DNA of 33,984 bases from a virus: positions 1 through 33,984 of IMG/VR virus record IMGVR_UViG_3300032770_000069. One strand, given 5' to 3'. Shown piece after piece: positions 23,902 through 30,380 of the stretch. The notes beneath the pieces were generated by a model. It was not told the DNA's origin. It ran no database searches and worked only from the letters and a program-made list of their open reading frames with translations. Numbering within the stretch: position 1 is the first letter of the stretch; each line of letters begins with the position of its first letter. A program made the translations under genes and the position numbers.

Positions 23902-24588
23902 ATGTACTCAAACGCACAAAACCCACGCCACGAAGAATTTGCAGAAGGCACGTCCGCGGACTGGACGCCATTCGATATAAACACTCATCTGACAACATAC
24001 GTACGTTGTGTAGATCCACATATTTTAGATCAATTCTGTCCTCACCTGACATTAGCCGATATGATCGGCTCTTCAGATCCTGATGCAGATCGTGCTACAC
24101 ATAATAAATTTTCTGAGATATACGATCAGCTGCCGGTCTGGTTTAAAGACGTGATCGATCTTTATTACGGCGAACGCAAAACGCGTCAGGTCGATGTCAG
24201 TCAGTTGTTAGGTATCACGCAGAGCGGTTTGTCACATAAGATCAAACGGTTACATGCTGCGTGCTACTATTATACAATAAGACCAAAAAATTTTATTGAG
24301 ATCATAGATGCCGCACACGTACGTCCGAAAATAGCATATGTATTAAAAAGTTATCTACAGTCCGGCTGTCAGTCAGACGTACCGCATGATCGCTCTATAC
24401 CTAAAGAATTTCGTTGTAAAAACCAAAGCACTGTCTGTCAAAAAATACACATAGCGTTGCGGATACCTAAGCTTAAAGCACTGTGGCCTGCTATAAAATT
24501 TTTACTTGAAAAACCGTCGTTGTTGGTATCACCGGAACGAAGTGCTCGCTATAACTGGCGCAATAAACGGCGTAAAAAAGGCCGGTGA
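23902..24588 (+). CDS. Sigma-region-4-like HTH protein, possible late regulator
   Basis: A 228-residue basic protein closing the late operon. Residues about 73-115 read like sigma-70 region 4: Q-L-P-V-W-F-K-D-V-I-D-L-Y-Y-G, then V-D-V-S-Q-L-L-G-I-T-Q-S-G-L-S-H-K-I-K-R-L. The C-terminal half has several Arg/Lys-rich helices and ends N-K-R-R-K-K-G-R. No region 2 is visible. It could be an HTH regulator of phage transcription or a DNA-binding virion-end protein. ATG 23902 has no obvious ribosome site, so a downstream start or weak translation is possible. The TGA stop lies inside the loop of the terminator hairpin. Confidence 0.55.
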   Translation: MYSNAQNPRHEEFAEGTSADWTPFDINTHLTTYVRCVDPHILDQFCPHLTLADMIGSSDPDADRATHNKFSEIYDQLPVWFKDVIDLYYGERKTRQVDVSQLLGITQSGLSHKIKRLHAACYYYTIRPKNFIEIIDAAHVRPKIAYVLKSYLQSGCQSDVPHDRSIPKEFRCKNQSTVCQKIHIALRIPKLKALWPAIKFLLEKPSLLVSPERSARYNWRNKRRKKGR

Positions 24589-24604
24589 CTGACGCCGGCC
24601 TTTT
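24574..24604. terminator. Bidirectional terminator between convergent operons
   Basis: GGCCGG (24580-24585) and CCGGCC (24595-24600) form a GC stem. It is flanked by AAAAAA on the left and TTTT on the right, so each strand has a U-run after the stem. It separates the plus-strand late operon from the minus-strand replication operon, whose last stop codon (24603-24605) overlaps the T-run. Confidence 0.85.
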
Positions 24605-25004
24605 ACCTCTGAGCGTTGGACCTTTTTCGTGCAGCTTTTAACAATCCATTTAAACGATATTTTGTAAGTACGCGTATCGTAGCCGATGGACAATTTATTA
24701 GTAGTGGCAATGATCTTAAAGATATCCGCCGGAATATATAAATAAAAATGCGTAATCGTCGTTTATAATTATCTGCTTCGTGTACTGGATCATAAGAATA
24801 CGTATAGATCGGTTCCGGACCTGGATCTTTTAAATGTAACAACTTCCGTATATAATACGTTACCTCAGACTCATCTAATAGACAACCTTCTTCATAATCT
24901 GTTACATCTACATAGTCTAATTTATTAGCATCGTGAGTTTTCAACCAGGCCTTTATAGACTCGACATAACCACGTAGACATTCTATATGAGACCTGTTGT
25001 TCAT
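24603..25004 (-). CDS. Unknown basic protein
   Basis: A 133-residue protein, last in the minus-strand replication operon. It begins at ATG 25004, overlapping the upstream gene's stop as ATGA. The first 65 residues are acidic and probably helical (V-E-S-I-K-A-W-L-K-T-H-D, then D-V-T-D-Y-E-E-G). The C-terminal half is strongly basic (Y-K-R-R-L-R-I-F-I-Y-I-F-R-R-I, ending A-A-R-K-R-S-N-A-Q-R) and could bind nucleic acid. I recognise no family. Its place beside primase and a nuclease-like gene hints at a DNA-metabolism or control role, which is an inference only. Confidence 0.5.
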   Translation of the reverse strand: MNNRSHIECLRGYVESIKAWLKTHDANKLDYVDVTDYEEGCLLDESEVTYYIRKLLHLKDPGPEPIYTYSYDPVHEADNYKRRLRIFIYIFRRISLRSLPLLINCPSATIRVLTKYRLNGLLKAARKRSNAQR

Positions 25005-25552
25005 TTTAATGCTTCTAAAATATCTACAGCAGACTCATTACCTGGTTTCACATATGTGTTCTGCAGTACAGGTGGTTTCTCACCCCCGGTCGCATACACA
25101 ATGTTTTCCGGTATTTTAGAACACTCAAACGCTGCAAAATAGCTTGACTCATCCCCATTAGGTATAGCGGATATATAAGGATGATCTTCTTCTAGATATT
25201 TTCGAAACGCCTTTAAATCTATGATACGCCAAAAGTGTATTTTAGTTTTATCTTCTGTGGCAAACGCATATAGCAGATAATCCCCAAATCCTTCTTTAAT
25301 CTTTTGCAACTCGGTTTTGGTTCCAAAAGGCCGGCTTTTTCTTATAGTAAATTCATCAGAAAAGTTTTTGTAGTATGAAAACGTACGTATACGGCATGCG
25401 AAACGTAATGGCTTTATATCAAGAACTATCAAATCTGTGTTGTGCTTTTGATCTTCAGCCAACGTTGCTTCGCCTATAAAGTTCATGCCAAGTATACACT
25501 TTAAGTATGGTATAAGATTGTCTGTCCATTTTTTATCGTCTTTCCAACTCAT
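25001..25552 (-). CDS. Possible PD-(D/E)XK-fold nuclease-like protein
   Basis: A 183-residue protein. I start it at ATG 25552; a longer frame would need a TTG at 25564, inside the upstream gene. Residues about 25-55 show E-A-T, then H-N-T-D-L-I-V-L, then R-F-A-C-R-I-R. Next comes T-E-L-Q-K-I-K-E-G-F-G-D-Y-L-L-Y-A-F-A and a W-R-I-I-D-L strand. The order Glu, Asp in a strand, R-x-R (replacing the usual E-x-K) recalls divergent PD-(D/E)XK proteins found next to phage replication genes. The catalytic lysine is not conventional, so activity is doubtful. It lies between the KilAC protein and an unknown gene with small overlaps. Confidence 0.4.
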   Translation of the reverse strand: MSWKDDKKWTDNLIPYLKCILGMNFIGEATLAEDQKHNTDLIVLDIKPLRFACRIRTFSYYKNFSDEFTIRKSRPFGTKTELQKIKEGFGDYLLYAFATEDKTKIHFWRIIDLKAFRKYLEEDHPYISAIPNGDESSYFAAFECSKIPENIVYATGGEKPPVLQNTYVKPGNESAVDILEALK

Positions 25553-25554
25553 AT

Positions 25555-25899
25555 CTAATCCCAAAAATTTTCTTTCTCTTTTTTAGGTACTATCAGATCC
25601 ATGTAATCAAAGCCGTCTCTATCATCCTTAAACTTTTTAGCTGGTTTACGCGGCATATCTTTTAGCAGATCTCTCAAAAATTCTACACCAGCACGTGTGT
25701 AGTATGTAGTCATAGTGTCAAATCGTTTACCAGCAGCTACCATGAAATATCCTTTGCTGGCGTATGCCTCTTTAGGCAAATTGTTTTTTGTCAGTACGCC
25801 CAAATCACGTAGATACTGTAACATCGTGCGTTGACCCAGATTGAGTAGAGATGCGACGCCCCGGCTTGAATAACATTCTGTACCACGGATGTTTATCAT
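25555..25899 (-). CDS. KilAC-domain (antirepressor C-terminal type) protein
   Basis: A 114-residue protein. It suits the KilAC/ANT domain: Y-S-S-R-G-V-A-S-L-L-N-L-G-Q-R-T-M-L-Q-Y-L-R-D-L-G-V-L (an HTH-like first half), then K-E-A-Y-A-S-K-G-Y-F-M-V, then Y-Y-T-R-A-G-V-E-F-L-R-D-L-L. These domains occur at the C-terminus of phage antirepressors. Here the domain stands alone with a basic tail (K-P-A-K-K-F-K-D-D-R-D). It starts ten bases after the primase stop, with AGGA upstream. A role in replication control or lysogeny-type switching is possible. Confidence 0.7.
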   Translation of the reverse strand: MINIRGTECYSSRGVASLLNLGQRTMLQYLRDLGVLTKNNLPKEAYASKGYFMVAAGKRFDTMTTYYTRAGVEFLRDLLKDMPRKPAKKFKDDRDGFDYMDLIVPKKEKENFWD

Positions 25900-25908
25900 A
25901 AGTTCATC

Positions 25909-28434
25909 CTAATCAAAAGCTATTTCACAATTATAGTATTTCATACCCAGCTCAGTCAGTTTGAGTGTATCACCGTCTTCTACGATGATACCATTTTCAC
26001 GCATGTTGCCTTTTAGAGTATTGTATAGAGTCTCGGTGATCGGCATACCAAAAACCTGATATCCTTCTGATACTTTTATCAAATGTGCTGCTTTACTCAT
26101 ATCGCTGTATACCGGACCATTTTCAGTCGTTTTCCGAAAGGAAAATACAAACAACATTTTTAAATTTGTTATGTTAGCGTTGATCGGTCCCGGCCCGGAT
26201 ATATTCATGTATTCCCCTTTTTGTATTGGTTTATCTGTCCGTAATGTTTGTATGCCTGGTTCATCATCTACTATGCTGTAGGTCTCACCCGCATAGAGTG
26301 CCTGTGCTTTTTCTGTGAATTTTACTAACTTTTTATTTGTACCTAATATTTTTTCTTTTACTATATATCCGTCTTTTTCATACTCATTTAGTCTGCGTAC
26401 AGCTGTTATCTGTGAGCATTTTTCTGACAGCACTATCAGATCAGTAGCAGCTGATACAGATAGCTCGGTTACGGTTGACGCAGCCTTCACAAACTCTAAT
26501 AGTAAATTTTTAGTTTCGTCCATTTTCCCTTCCTCTTGTAAAACAAGTCTCTGACCAGTATACGTATAGTTTAATCTCAGTCCATCTTTATCTTCTATTT
26601 TATAGGTGAATGGCTCATAACGTTTTAAACCCTTGCCGGCACTACCCGACTTTACAGGATGTACATAACCGGCCCCATCTATAGGCTGTATGTCTGCATC
26701 GTTTGAATAAACAGGCGAGACAGCCAAGACCCAGTCACTTTTTGCAGATATATTACCCGATCCTCTTAGATCGTCTAGTGATAGCAAAAACTGTTTTTTA
26801 GCCACCATAGTACTACTTTTACGTATATGATGTACCAATATGACTATATGCGGATACATACATGACATCATTTTTAGTTTTGTTAGTATGGTGCCCATTT
26901 CTACCGGATCATTTTCATCTGTAGTATGAAAGGACGCCATACTGTCTATGATCACTATGTCCGGCCTTTTATCTCGTATGATGCCATTATATATAGAGAA
27001 CTTATCACTATCCAGTATGTTGAAATTTACTACTGTTTTTCCCAACTCTTTATCTTCACCTACAGGTAAGTTATATTTTTTAGATATTTCCAACAGGTTT
27101 ACTATGGTCAGACCGTCGGTGTTTTTATATGATAGCCCAAACGGATTAAGATACTCTCGCTCGTGTTGTGTAAATGTAAGTTCCCCTTGGAACATTACCA
27201 CCTTCATTTTATCCTCAAACATGACATTACCGTCCCAGCACATATCGCCTGTAACTGCCCCTCGTACAAAATCTGTTATCAATGTGGTTTTACCTACGCC
27301 TGGCAGTCCCATTATGATGGCCAAAGTCTCTGCTGTGCCCCAAGGTGACCAAATTTTTTTAGGCTCATGATACGTGTAATCCATCGCCAAAATGTCTCGT
27401 GCAGTCATGATCGGCGCTACAAGACGTTCATTCTTTTCTGCACGAGTTTCTTTTACTCTACCCTCTATACCGACTTCCGATACGGCATTGTTCCACATAA
27501 CTGCAAAAAAGCTTTCATCTCTCTCTGCAAACTTAGATATACCTTTTACGAGATCTCTGGTGACTTTAGGACTGATACCAAGGCGCACAAACGTACACAA
27601 AGTTTTATAGCACGCTTTTGATCGATCTTCACCTTTTGGCAGGTTCTTAAGTATATCTATGTCTTTTTCCAACCATGCTTTTTGCTTTTCGGTGAGATCT
27701 TTCAGCTCTAACTTACAGCGTTCTGTATTCAACGTAGTATTGTTTTCCCGTTCTGCAGGCCTATTCACTAAAAAATTTATCAAATTCTGAGGTGGAAAGT
27801 CTACATGCAGATTGTGTCTTTCTGGATGTTCTACTTTATATTGTAGCTTTGTATCATTGCCATAATCTCTACAATAACTCGGTGGTGCAAATATCAGTCC
27901 ACCGTTACCGCGGATATCTATTTTATGCCCATCCCCAAAAAAACCGCTTAGTGTAGTAGGTACATCTTCTAACTCTTGAGGAAATTTATAGTATACGTGC
28001 AATCCGTTGCCAGATCCGGACAGGACTGTATATGCGTTCTCATATATACGTATACCCAGACTAGCCAGGTATTTTACGCCGGTTTCACGCTCATCTATAT
28101 CTAATACCAATAAATTACTGATACGTCCTGTGAGGATAGCCAGAGAGTTTGCAGGTGCACTCAAATGCATGGCTTTAAACGTACGTAGTGCATCTACACG
28201 GTGATCTAACTGTGTAGGATAGTCTTTCCATTCCTTCTTTTTACCTTCTTTGGTAAAGCCAAAATCTACCTGCTTTTTAGATCCCTTTGCCGGTGACTTG
28301 TACACGAAACACGGTATGGATATCCATCCGAGTTTGTCATACATGATCATCCAGTGCTCTAAGTTTTTACCTTGTACAGTCTCTAACGGTTGGCTTGAGA
28401 AAAGATCTTTGTTTAAGTAGGTGTGTATGTTCAT
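25909..28434 (-). CDS. Primase-polymerase/RecA-like helicase fusion
   Basis: An 841-residue replication protein. Residues about 85-200 match the bifunctional primase/polymerase domain: S-L-A-I-L-T-G, L-V-L-D-I-D-E (catalytic D-x-D, about 110-115), S-G-S-G-N-G-L-H-V-Y-Y-K-F, and D-I-R-G-N-G-G-L-I-F-A-P-P-S. Residues about 365-580 match a RepA/AAA_25 helicase: I-I-M-G-L-P-G-V-G-K-T-T (Walker A), D-I-V-I-I-D-S-M-A-S-F (Walker B), I-V-I-L-V-H-H-I-R-K-S, and D-L-R-G-S-G-N-I-S-A-K-S-D-W. The C-terminal third probably holds winged-helix elements. It should prime and unwind at the origin. The gene starts next to the iteron region and looks leaderless (no ribosome site). Confidence 0.9.
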   Translation of the reverse strand: MNIHTYLNKDLFSSQPLETVQGKNLEHWMIMYDKLGWISIPCFVYKSPAKGSKKQVDFGFTKEGKKKEWKDYPTQLDHRVDALRTFKAMHLSAPANSLAILTGRISNLLVLDIDERETGVKYLASLGIRIYENAYTVLSGSGNGLHVYYKFPQELEDVPTTLSGFFGDGHKIDIRGNGGLIFAPPSYCRDYGNDTKLQYKVEHPERHNLHVDFPPQNLINFLVNRPAERENNTTLNTERCKLELKDLTEKQKAWLEKDIDILKNLPKGEDRSKACYKTLCTFVRLGISPKVTRDLVKGISKFAERDESFFAVMWNNAVSEVGIEGRVKETRAEKNERLVAPIMTARDILAMDYTYHEPKKIWSPWGTAETLAIIMGLPGVGKTTLITDFVRGAVTGDMCWDGNVMFEDKMKVVMFQGELTFTQHEREYLNPFGLSYKNTDGLTIVNLLEISKKYNLPVGEDKELGKTVVNFNILDSDKFSIYNGIIRDKRPDIVIIDSMASFHTTDENDPVEMGTILTKLKMMSCMYPHIVILVHHIRKSSTMVAKKQFLLSLDDLRGSGNISAKSDWVLAVSPVYSNDADIQPIDGAGYVHPVKSGSAGKGLKRYEPFTYKIEDKDGLRLNYTYTGQRLVLQEEGKMDETKNLLLEFVKAASTVTELSVSAATDLIVLSEKCSQITAVRRLNEYEKDGYIVKEKILGTNKKLVKFTEKAQALYAGETYSIVDDEPGIQTLRTDKPIQKGEYMNISGPGPINANITNLKMLFVFSFRKTTENGPVYSDMSKAAHLIKVSEGYQVFGMPITETLYNTLKGNMRENGIIVEDGDTLKLTELGMKYYNCEIAFD

Positions 28435-28440
28435 ATCTAT

Positions 28441-28469
28441 AATCTACCACAAATAAAACCAAAAGTCAA
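28441..28469 (-). promoter_or_regulatory. Promoter-like pair for the replication operon
   Basis: On the minus strand TTGACT (complement of 28464-28469), a 17-base spacer and TAGATT (complement of 28441-28446) sit just upstream of the primase ATG at 28434. Initiation about seven bases further would put the transcript start at or next to the ATG, consistent with the absence of a ribosome site. Confidence 0.5.
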
Positions 28470-28749
28470 TAGGATAATATGAACTTGTTATTTTTTTATT
28501 TTGTTGTTATATAGTTACAATAAAAAATGATATGAACAAATGATATATAGCCTGATATATAGATGCTGATCTACATATCATTTTTGCTAAAAAGTACATA
28601 TCATTTTAAGAACATATCATACGTGATATAAAGAAATGATATATAGGTGTCCAAAAAAACATACAAAATTATAACGAGAACGAAGTGCTGTTTTTTTGTA
28701 TATTTCCTATATATAAGTATGATTGATATATAGTTTGATATATAGATGA

Positions 28750-28778
28750 TATGTAGTTTTGATACTGACATCTGTCAA
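28750..28778 (-). promoter_or_regulatory. Promoter-like pair reading into the iteron region
   Basis: On the minus strand a perfect TTGACA (complement of 28773-28778) is followed by 17 bases and TACATA (complement of 28750-28755). The -10 is only moderate. The pair lies within the palindrome at 28759-28790, and its transcript would run leftward through the repeats towards the primase gene. Confidence 0.35.
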
Positions 28779-28790
28779 GTATAGTATCAA
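28759..28790. promoter_or_regulatory. Nested palindrome, operator-like
   Basis: TTGATACT (28759-28766) and AGTATCAA (28783-28790) are perfect inverted arms. Inside them TGACA (28766-28770) and TGTCA (28773-28777) form a second short dyad. It overlaps the promoter-like hexamers on both strands, as an operator for a dimeric repressor would. Confidence 0.45.
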
Positions 28791-28887
28791 TATATCATCA
28801 ATATCTATATGCCAGGGGTTTTGGCGTATGAGTCTTCCAAAATTTTGCTAAAGACACCTCGTCAGAATTCGGACGATACGCAAATTT

Positions 28888-28918
28888 AGTGTGGTACCTC
28901 AAAGGTACCACACTTTTT
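28888..28918 (+). terminator. Strong rho-independent terminator in the control region
   Basis: AGTGTGGTACC (28888-28898) and GGTACCACACT (28904-28914) make a perfect 11-bp stem with a TCAAA loop, followed directly by TTTTT. There is no gene upstream on this strand other than tiny frames, so it may end a short RNA of about 100 bases started near 28800. Confidence 0.8.
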
Positions 28919-28950
28919 CCCGCGGTTCCTCACTGGTACTGCGGGAAAAA
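28914..28950. repeat. Second hairpin, related in sequence to the terminator stem
   Basis: CCCGCGGT (28919-28926) pairs with ACTGCGGG (28938-28945), with one G-T wobble. After a T-T mismatch CC (28928-28929) pairs with GG (28935-28936), leaving the loop TCACT. The flanks TTTTT (28914-28918) and AAAAA (28946-28950) extend it to a long stem. The core 21 bases match the previous hairpin at about 15 positions. The T-run is shared, so the two structures compete for it. Confidence 0.65.
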
Positions 28951-28985
28951 AGAAAAAATTTCCATATTTCGAAGGATTATTGCGT

Positions 28986-29030
28986 ATGCCTGTTTATAAG
29001 AATTTCTACGGCCGGCCGCATCTTAAGTGA
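28986..29030 (+). CDS. Possible 14-residue leader peptide
   Basis: A tiny frame M-P-V-Y-K-N-F-Y-G-R-P-H-L-K ends at TGA 29028-29030. It has a fair ribosome site, GAAGGA (28971-28976), nine bases before the ATG, and follows the second hairpin. The sequence just before the ATG (GCGT) is also found before a seven-codon frame at 28828. Size and context suggest a leader peptide or chance; there is no other evidence of coding. Confidence 0.2.
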   Translation: MPVYKNFYGRPHLK

Positions 29031-29205
29031 TATCAACAACTTACATATATCTGTATTCTGATAGTGTTTTACGGTCGTCTTTCATAGGTACCCGCGTGTT
29101 ACTTATGACGCCTATTTTTACAGAATACAAAAGCTTTATACATATCAATGACTTACGTGTATGTATAACGTCAGAATACGCTAATTTAAAAATAATGTAA
29201 ATATG

Positions 29206-29236
29206 TTGATACAAAAACGGAAATAAAGCGTATATT
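29206..29236 (+). promoter_or_regulatory. Promoter for the accessory operon
   Basis: TTGATA (29206-29211) and TATATT (29231-29236), 19 bases apart, lie upstream of the first accessory gene. Initiation about seven bases after the -10 would give a 5' leader of about 36 bases, with AAAGGA (29268-29273) in front of the ATG at 29279. Confidence 0.45.
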
Positions 29237-29278
29237 GTCTGTATGAATAAAACTATTAACAAAAACGAAAGGATACAG

Positions 29279-29602
29279 ATGGAACAGACAGCGTACGAAC
29301 GGCTTTTCGGTACAGACGACGTGTTACATGCAGCACAAGAAGAATTCACGGCACGTACAGCACAGATAGATACAGACACGCTACGTGCTATGTATCAAGC
29401 AGAAAATGCAGCAGGCAGACGGATCATGTCAGAACGCGATCGCTGGCTGTGTGATATCGAACTTCAGTATCGTGAGATCAAAACGGAAGCGGACAAGGAA
29501 AACAAAACGCCGGCACAGTTTTATCTGGAAGGACAGACAGACGCATGTATGCAGACTGTGTTTGACATAACTGAAGAAACTGATATTTTAAGAAATTTAT
29601 AG
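29279..29602 (+). CDS. Unknown helical accessory protein
   Basis: A 107-residue protein, first gene of the accessory operon. I choose ATG 29279 because AAAGGA lies five bases upstream. An in-frame ATG at 29243 has no ribosome site and lies about where transcription should begin. The protein is charged and mostly helical (A-A-Q-E-E-F-T-A-R-T, then A-G-R-R-I-M-S-E-R-D-R-W-L-C-D-I-E-L-Q-Y-R), with no membrane segment or signal peptide. I do not recognise a family. Position suggests an early-expressed protein. Confidence 0.55.
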   Translation: MEQTAYERLFGTDDVLHAAQEEFTARTAQIDTDTLRAMYQAENAAGRRIMSERDRWLCDIELQYREIKTEADKENKTPAQFYLEGQTDACMQTVFDITEETDILRNL

Positions 29603-29614
29603 AAAGGTCACACA

Positions 29615-29911
29615 ATGCCACGAAAAAAGTCCGAAAGGCGAAAATTGATCATCCGTAACGTGATCGAACCGGCGTACACGCACGTACATGTGCCGACCGC
29701 GGTCTGGAAAGGTTTTAAGTACGAAGCCAAGGCGCACGGTTTTCAGCCGGCAACGTGTCTGGAACGTGTCATACAACACGTACTGCGGCACAACATCCTG
29801 AAAAACATTATACAAGAATTCATGGATCAACCTGGCGAAAACATTGTGCATGATGAAGTCGAACGGTTAACGAATGAAGATCCACTTACGTCAGCGCTGG
29901 AAGAAATATGA
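29615..29911 (+). CDS. Small ribbon-helix-helix-like DNA-binding protein
   Basis: A 98-residue protein with AGAAAGG upstream of its ATG. A basic N-terminus (P-R-K-K-S-E-R-R-K) leads to H-V-H-V-P-T-A-V-W-K-G-F-K-Y-E-A-K-A-H-G-F, then A-T-C-L-E-R-V-I-Q-H-V-L-R. A short strand, a helix containing G-F, and a second helix is the pattern of ribbon-helix-helix (Arc/MetJ-like) repressors. The acidic C-terminus is probably flexible. It overlaps the next gene by four bases. It could regulate the accessory or replication operon, for example at the palindromes in 28750-29180. The assignment is tentative. Confidence 0.5.
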   Translation: MPRKKSERRKLIIRNVIEPAYTHVHVPTAVWKGFKYEAKAHGFQPATCLERVIQHVLRHNILKNIIQEFMDQPGENIVHDEVERLTNEDPLTSALEEI

Positions 29912-30171
29912 TCACAATAAAAGATCTTGAAGGTCAGTCAGTCCGTATCGTCGCACAGCGTGCTGGTATGACTTATAACATGTTAAGTAAACGGCTTGGT
30001 GGTTATACGCGGTGGCAGATCGGCGATGAAGCAAAAGTTTTGCGTGCGATACACGAACGTCATCTTCCTGTACCGGCACCGACACCTGTACTGCTTCCGT
30101 TGGAATTCGAACTGCCGAAAATTATTACTGATCTGGAAAATTTATTACTTAAACTAAAGGCGTACCTATGA
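29908..30171 (+). CDS. Small HTH-like protein
   Basis: An 87-residue protein, coupled to genes on both sides by ATGA overlaps. Residues about 10-50 look like a Cro/CI-type helix-turn-helix: V-R-I-V-A-Q-R-A-G-M-T-Y-N-M-L-S-K-R-L-G, then W-Q-I-G-D-E-A-K-V-L-R-A-I-H-E. A proline-rich linker (P-V-P-A-P-T-P-V-L-L-P) joins it to a C-terminal leucine-rich helix that could dimerise. Together with the preceding RHH-like gene it may form the control part of this operon. Target unknown. Confidence 0.5.
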   Translation: MITIKDLEGQSVRIVAQRAGMTYNMLSKRLGGYTRWQIGDEAKVLRAIHERHLPVPAPTPVLLPLEFELPKIITDLENLLLKLKAYL

Positions 30172-30380
30172 AAGCTATTAAGCCTATCTCAAAAGAAGAA
30201 TTACTGGACGGATCTGGACCGGAACTTGTCGAATTGGCATCCATGCTTGAACGGTTGTCTAAAGACAAGATCAAAAAGTTTAGCGGTCTTACACAGATAT
30301 ATGCACTGCTGAAAATTTACACAGTTGAAGAATTGTGGCGGATCGTCGGATACTGTGCAACTTTGACAAAGGACAAATAA
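30168..30380 (+). CDS. Unknown small protein
   Basis: A 70-residue helical protein: L-L-D-G-S-G-P-E-L-V-E-L-A-S-M-L-E-R-L-S-K-D-K-I, then L-K-I-Y-T-V-E-E-L-W-R-I-V-G-Y. No membrane segment. Its start overlaps the upstream stop (ATGA) and its stop shares the final A with the next ATG, so it is an integral, translated member of the operon. I recognise no family. Confidence 0.5.
   Translation: MKAIKPISKEELLDGSGPELVELASMLERLSKDKIKKFSGLTQIYALLKIYTVEELWRIVGYCATLTKDK

Larger units (their letters stand above)
28527..28798. repeat. Iteron-like ATATCAT/ATGATAT repeats
   Basis: ATGATAT occurs at 28527, 28540, 28636 and 28746. The complement ATATCAT occurs at 28575, 28598, 28614 and 28792. A partly overlapping nonamer GATATATAG starts at 28542, 28554, 28638, 28725 and 28737. 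Two copies share the longer AAATGATATATAG (28538 and 28634). Repeats clustered in A+T-rich DNA next to a primase gene resemble initiator-binding sites of an origin. Confidence 0.6.
28435..29278. other. Non-coding control region and candidate replication origin
   Basis: An 844-base stretch with no convincing long gene. From left to right it holds: a promoter-like pair facing the primase gene; eight ATGATAT/ATATCAT heptamers and five GATATATAG nonamers; an inverted repeat at 28661-28668/28694-28701; an operator-like palindrome with overlapping divergent promoter-like hexamers (28750-28793); a strong terminator hairpin and a related second hairpin (28888-28950); a possible 14-codon frame (28986-29030); CAGAATAC repeats in both orientations (29053-29179); and a promoter facing the accessory genes (29206-29236). 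Very high A+T in 28435-28800 would help DNA melting. Position beside the primase/helicase gene makes this the best origin candidate in the window. Confidence 0.6.

Noticed and set aside
28828-28851. Seven-codon frame with AGGGG upstream in the control region
   Set aside because: Too short to support as a gene; it may be part of a small RNA. Mentioned only because the same GCGT stands before ATG at 28986.
29041-29379. Minus-strand open frame of 112 residues upstream of the accessory operon
   Set aside because: It overlaps the start of the well-supported gene at 29279 and the promoter region, has no ribosome site, and its hydrophobic look comes from A+T-rich antisense DNA.
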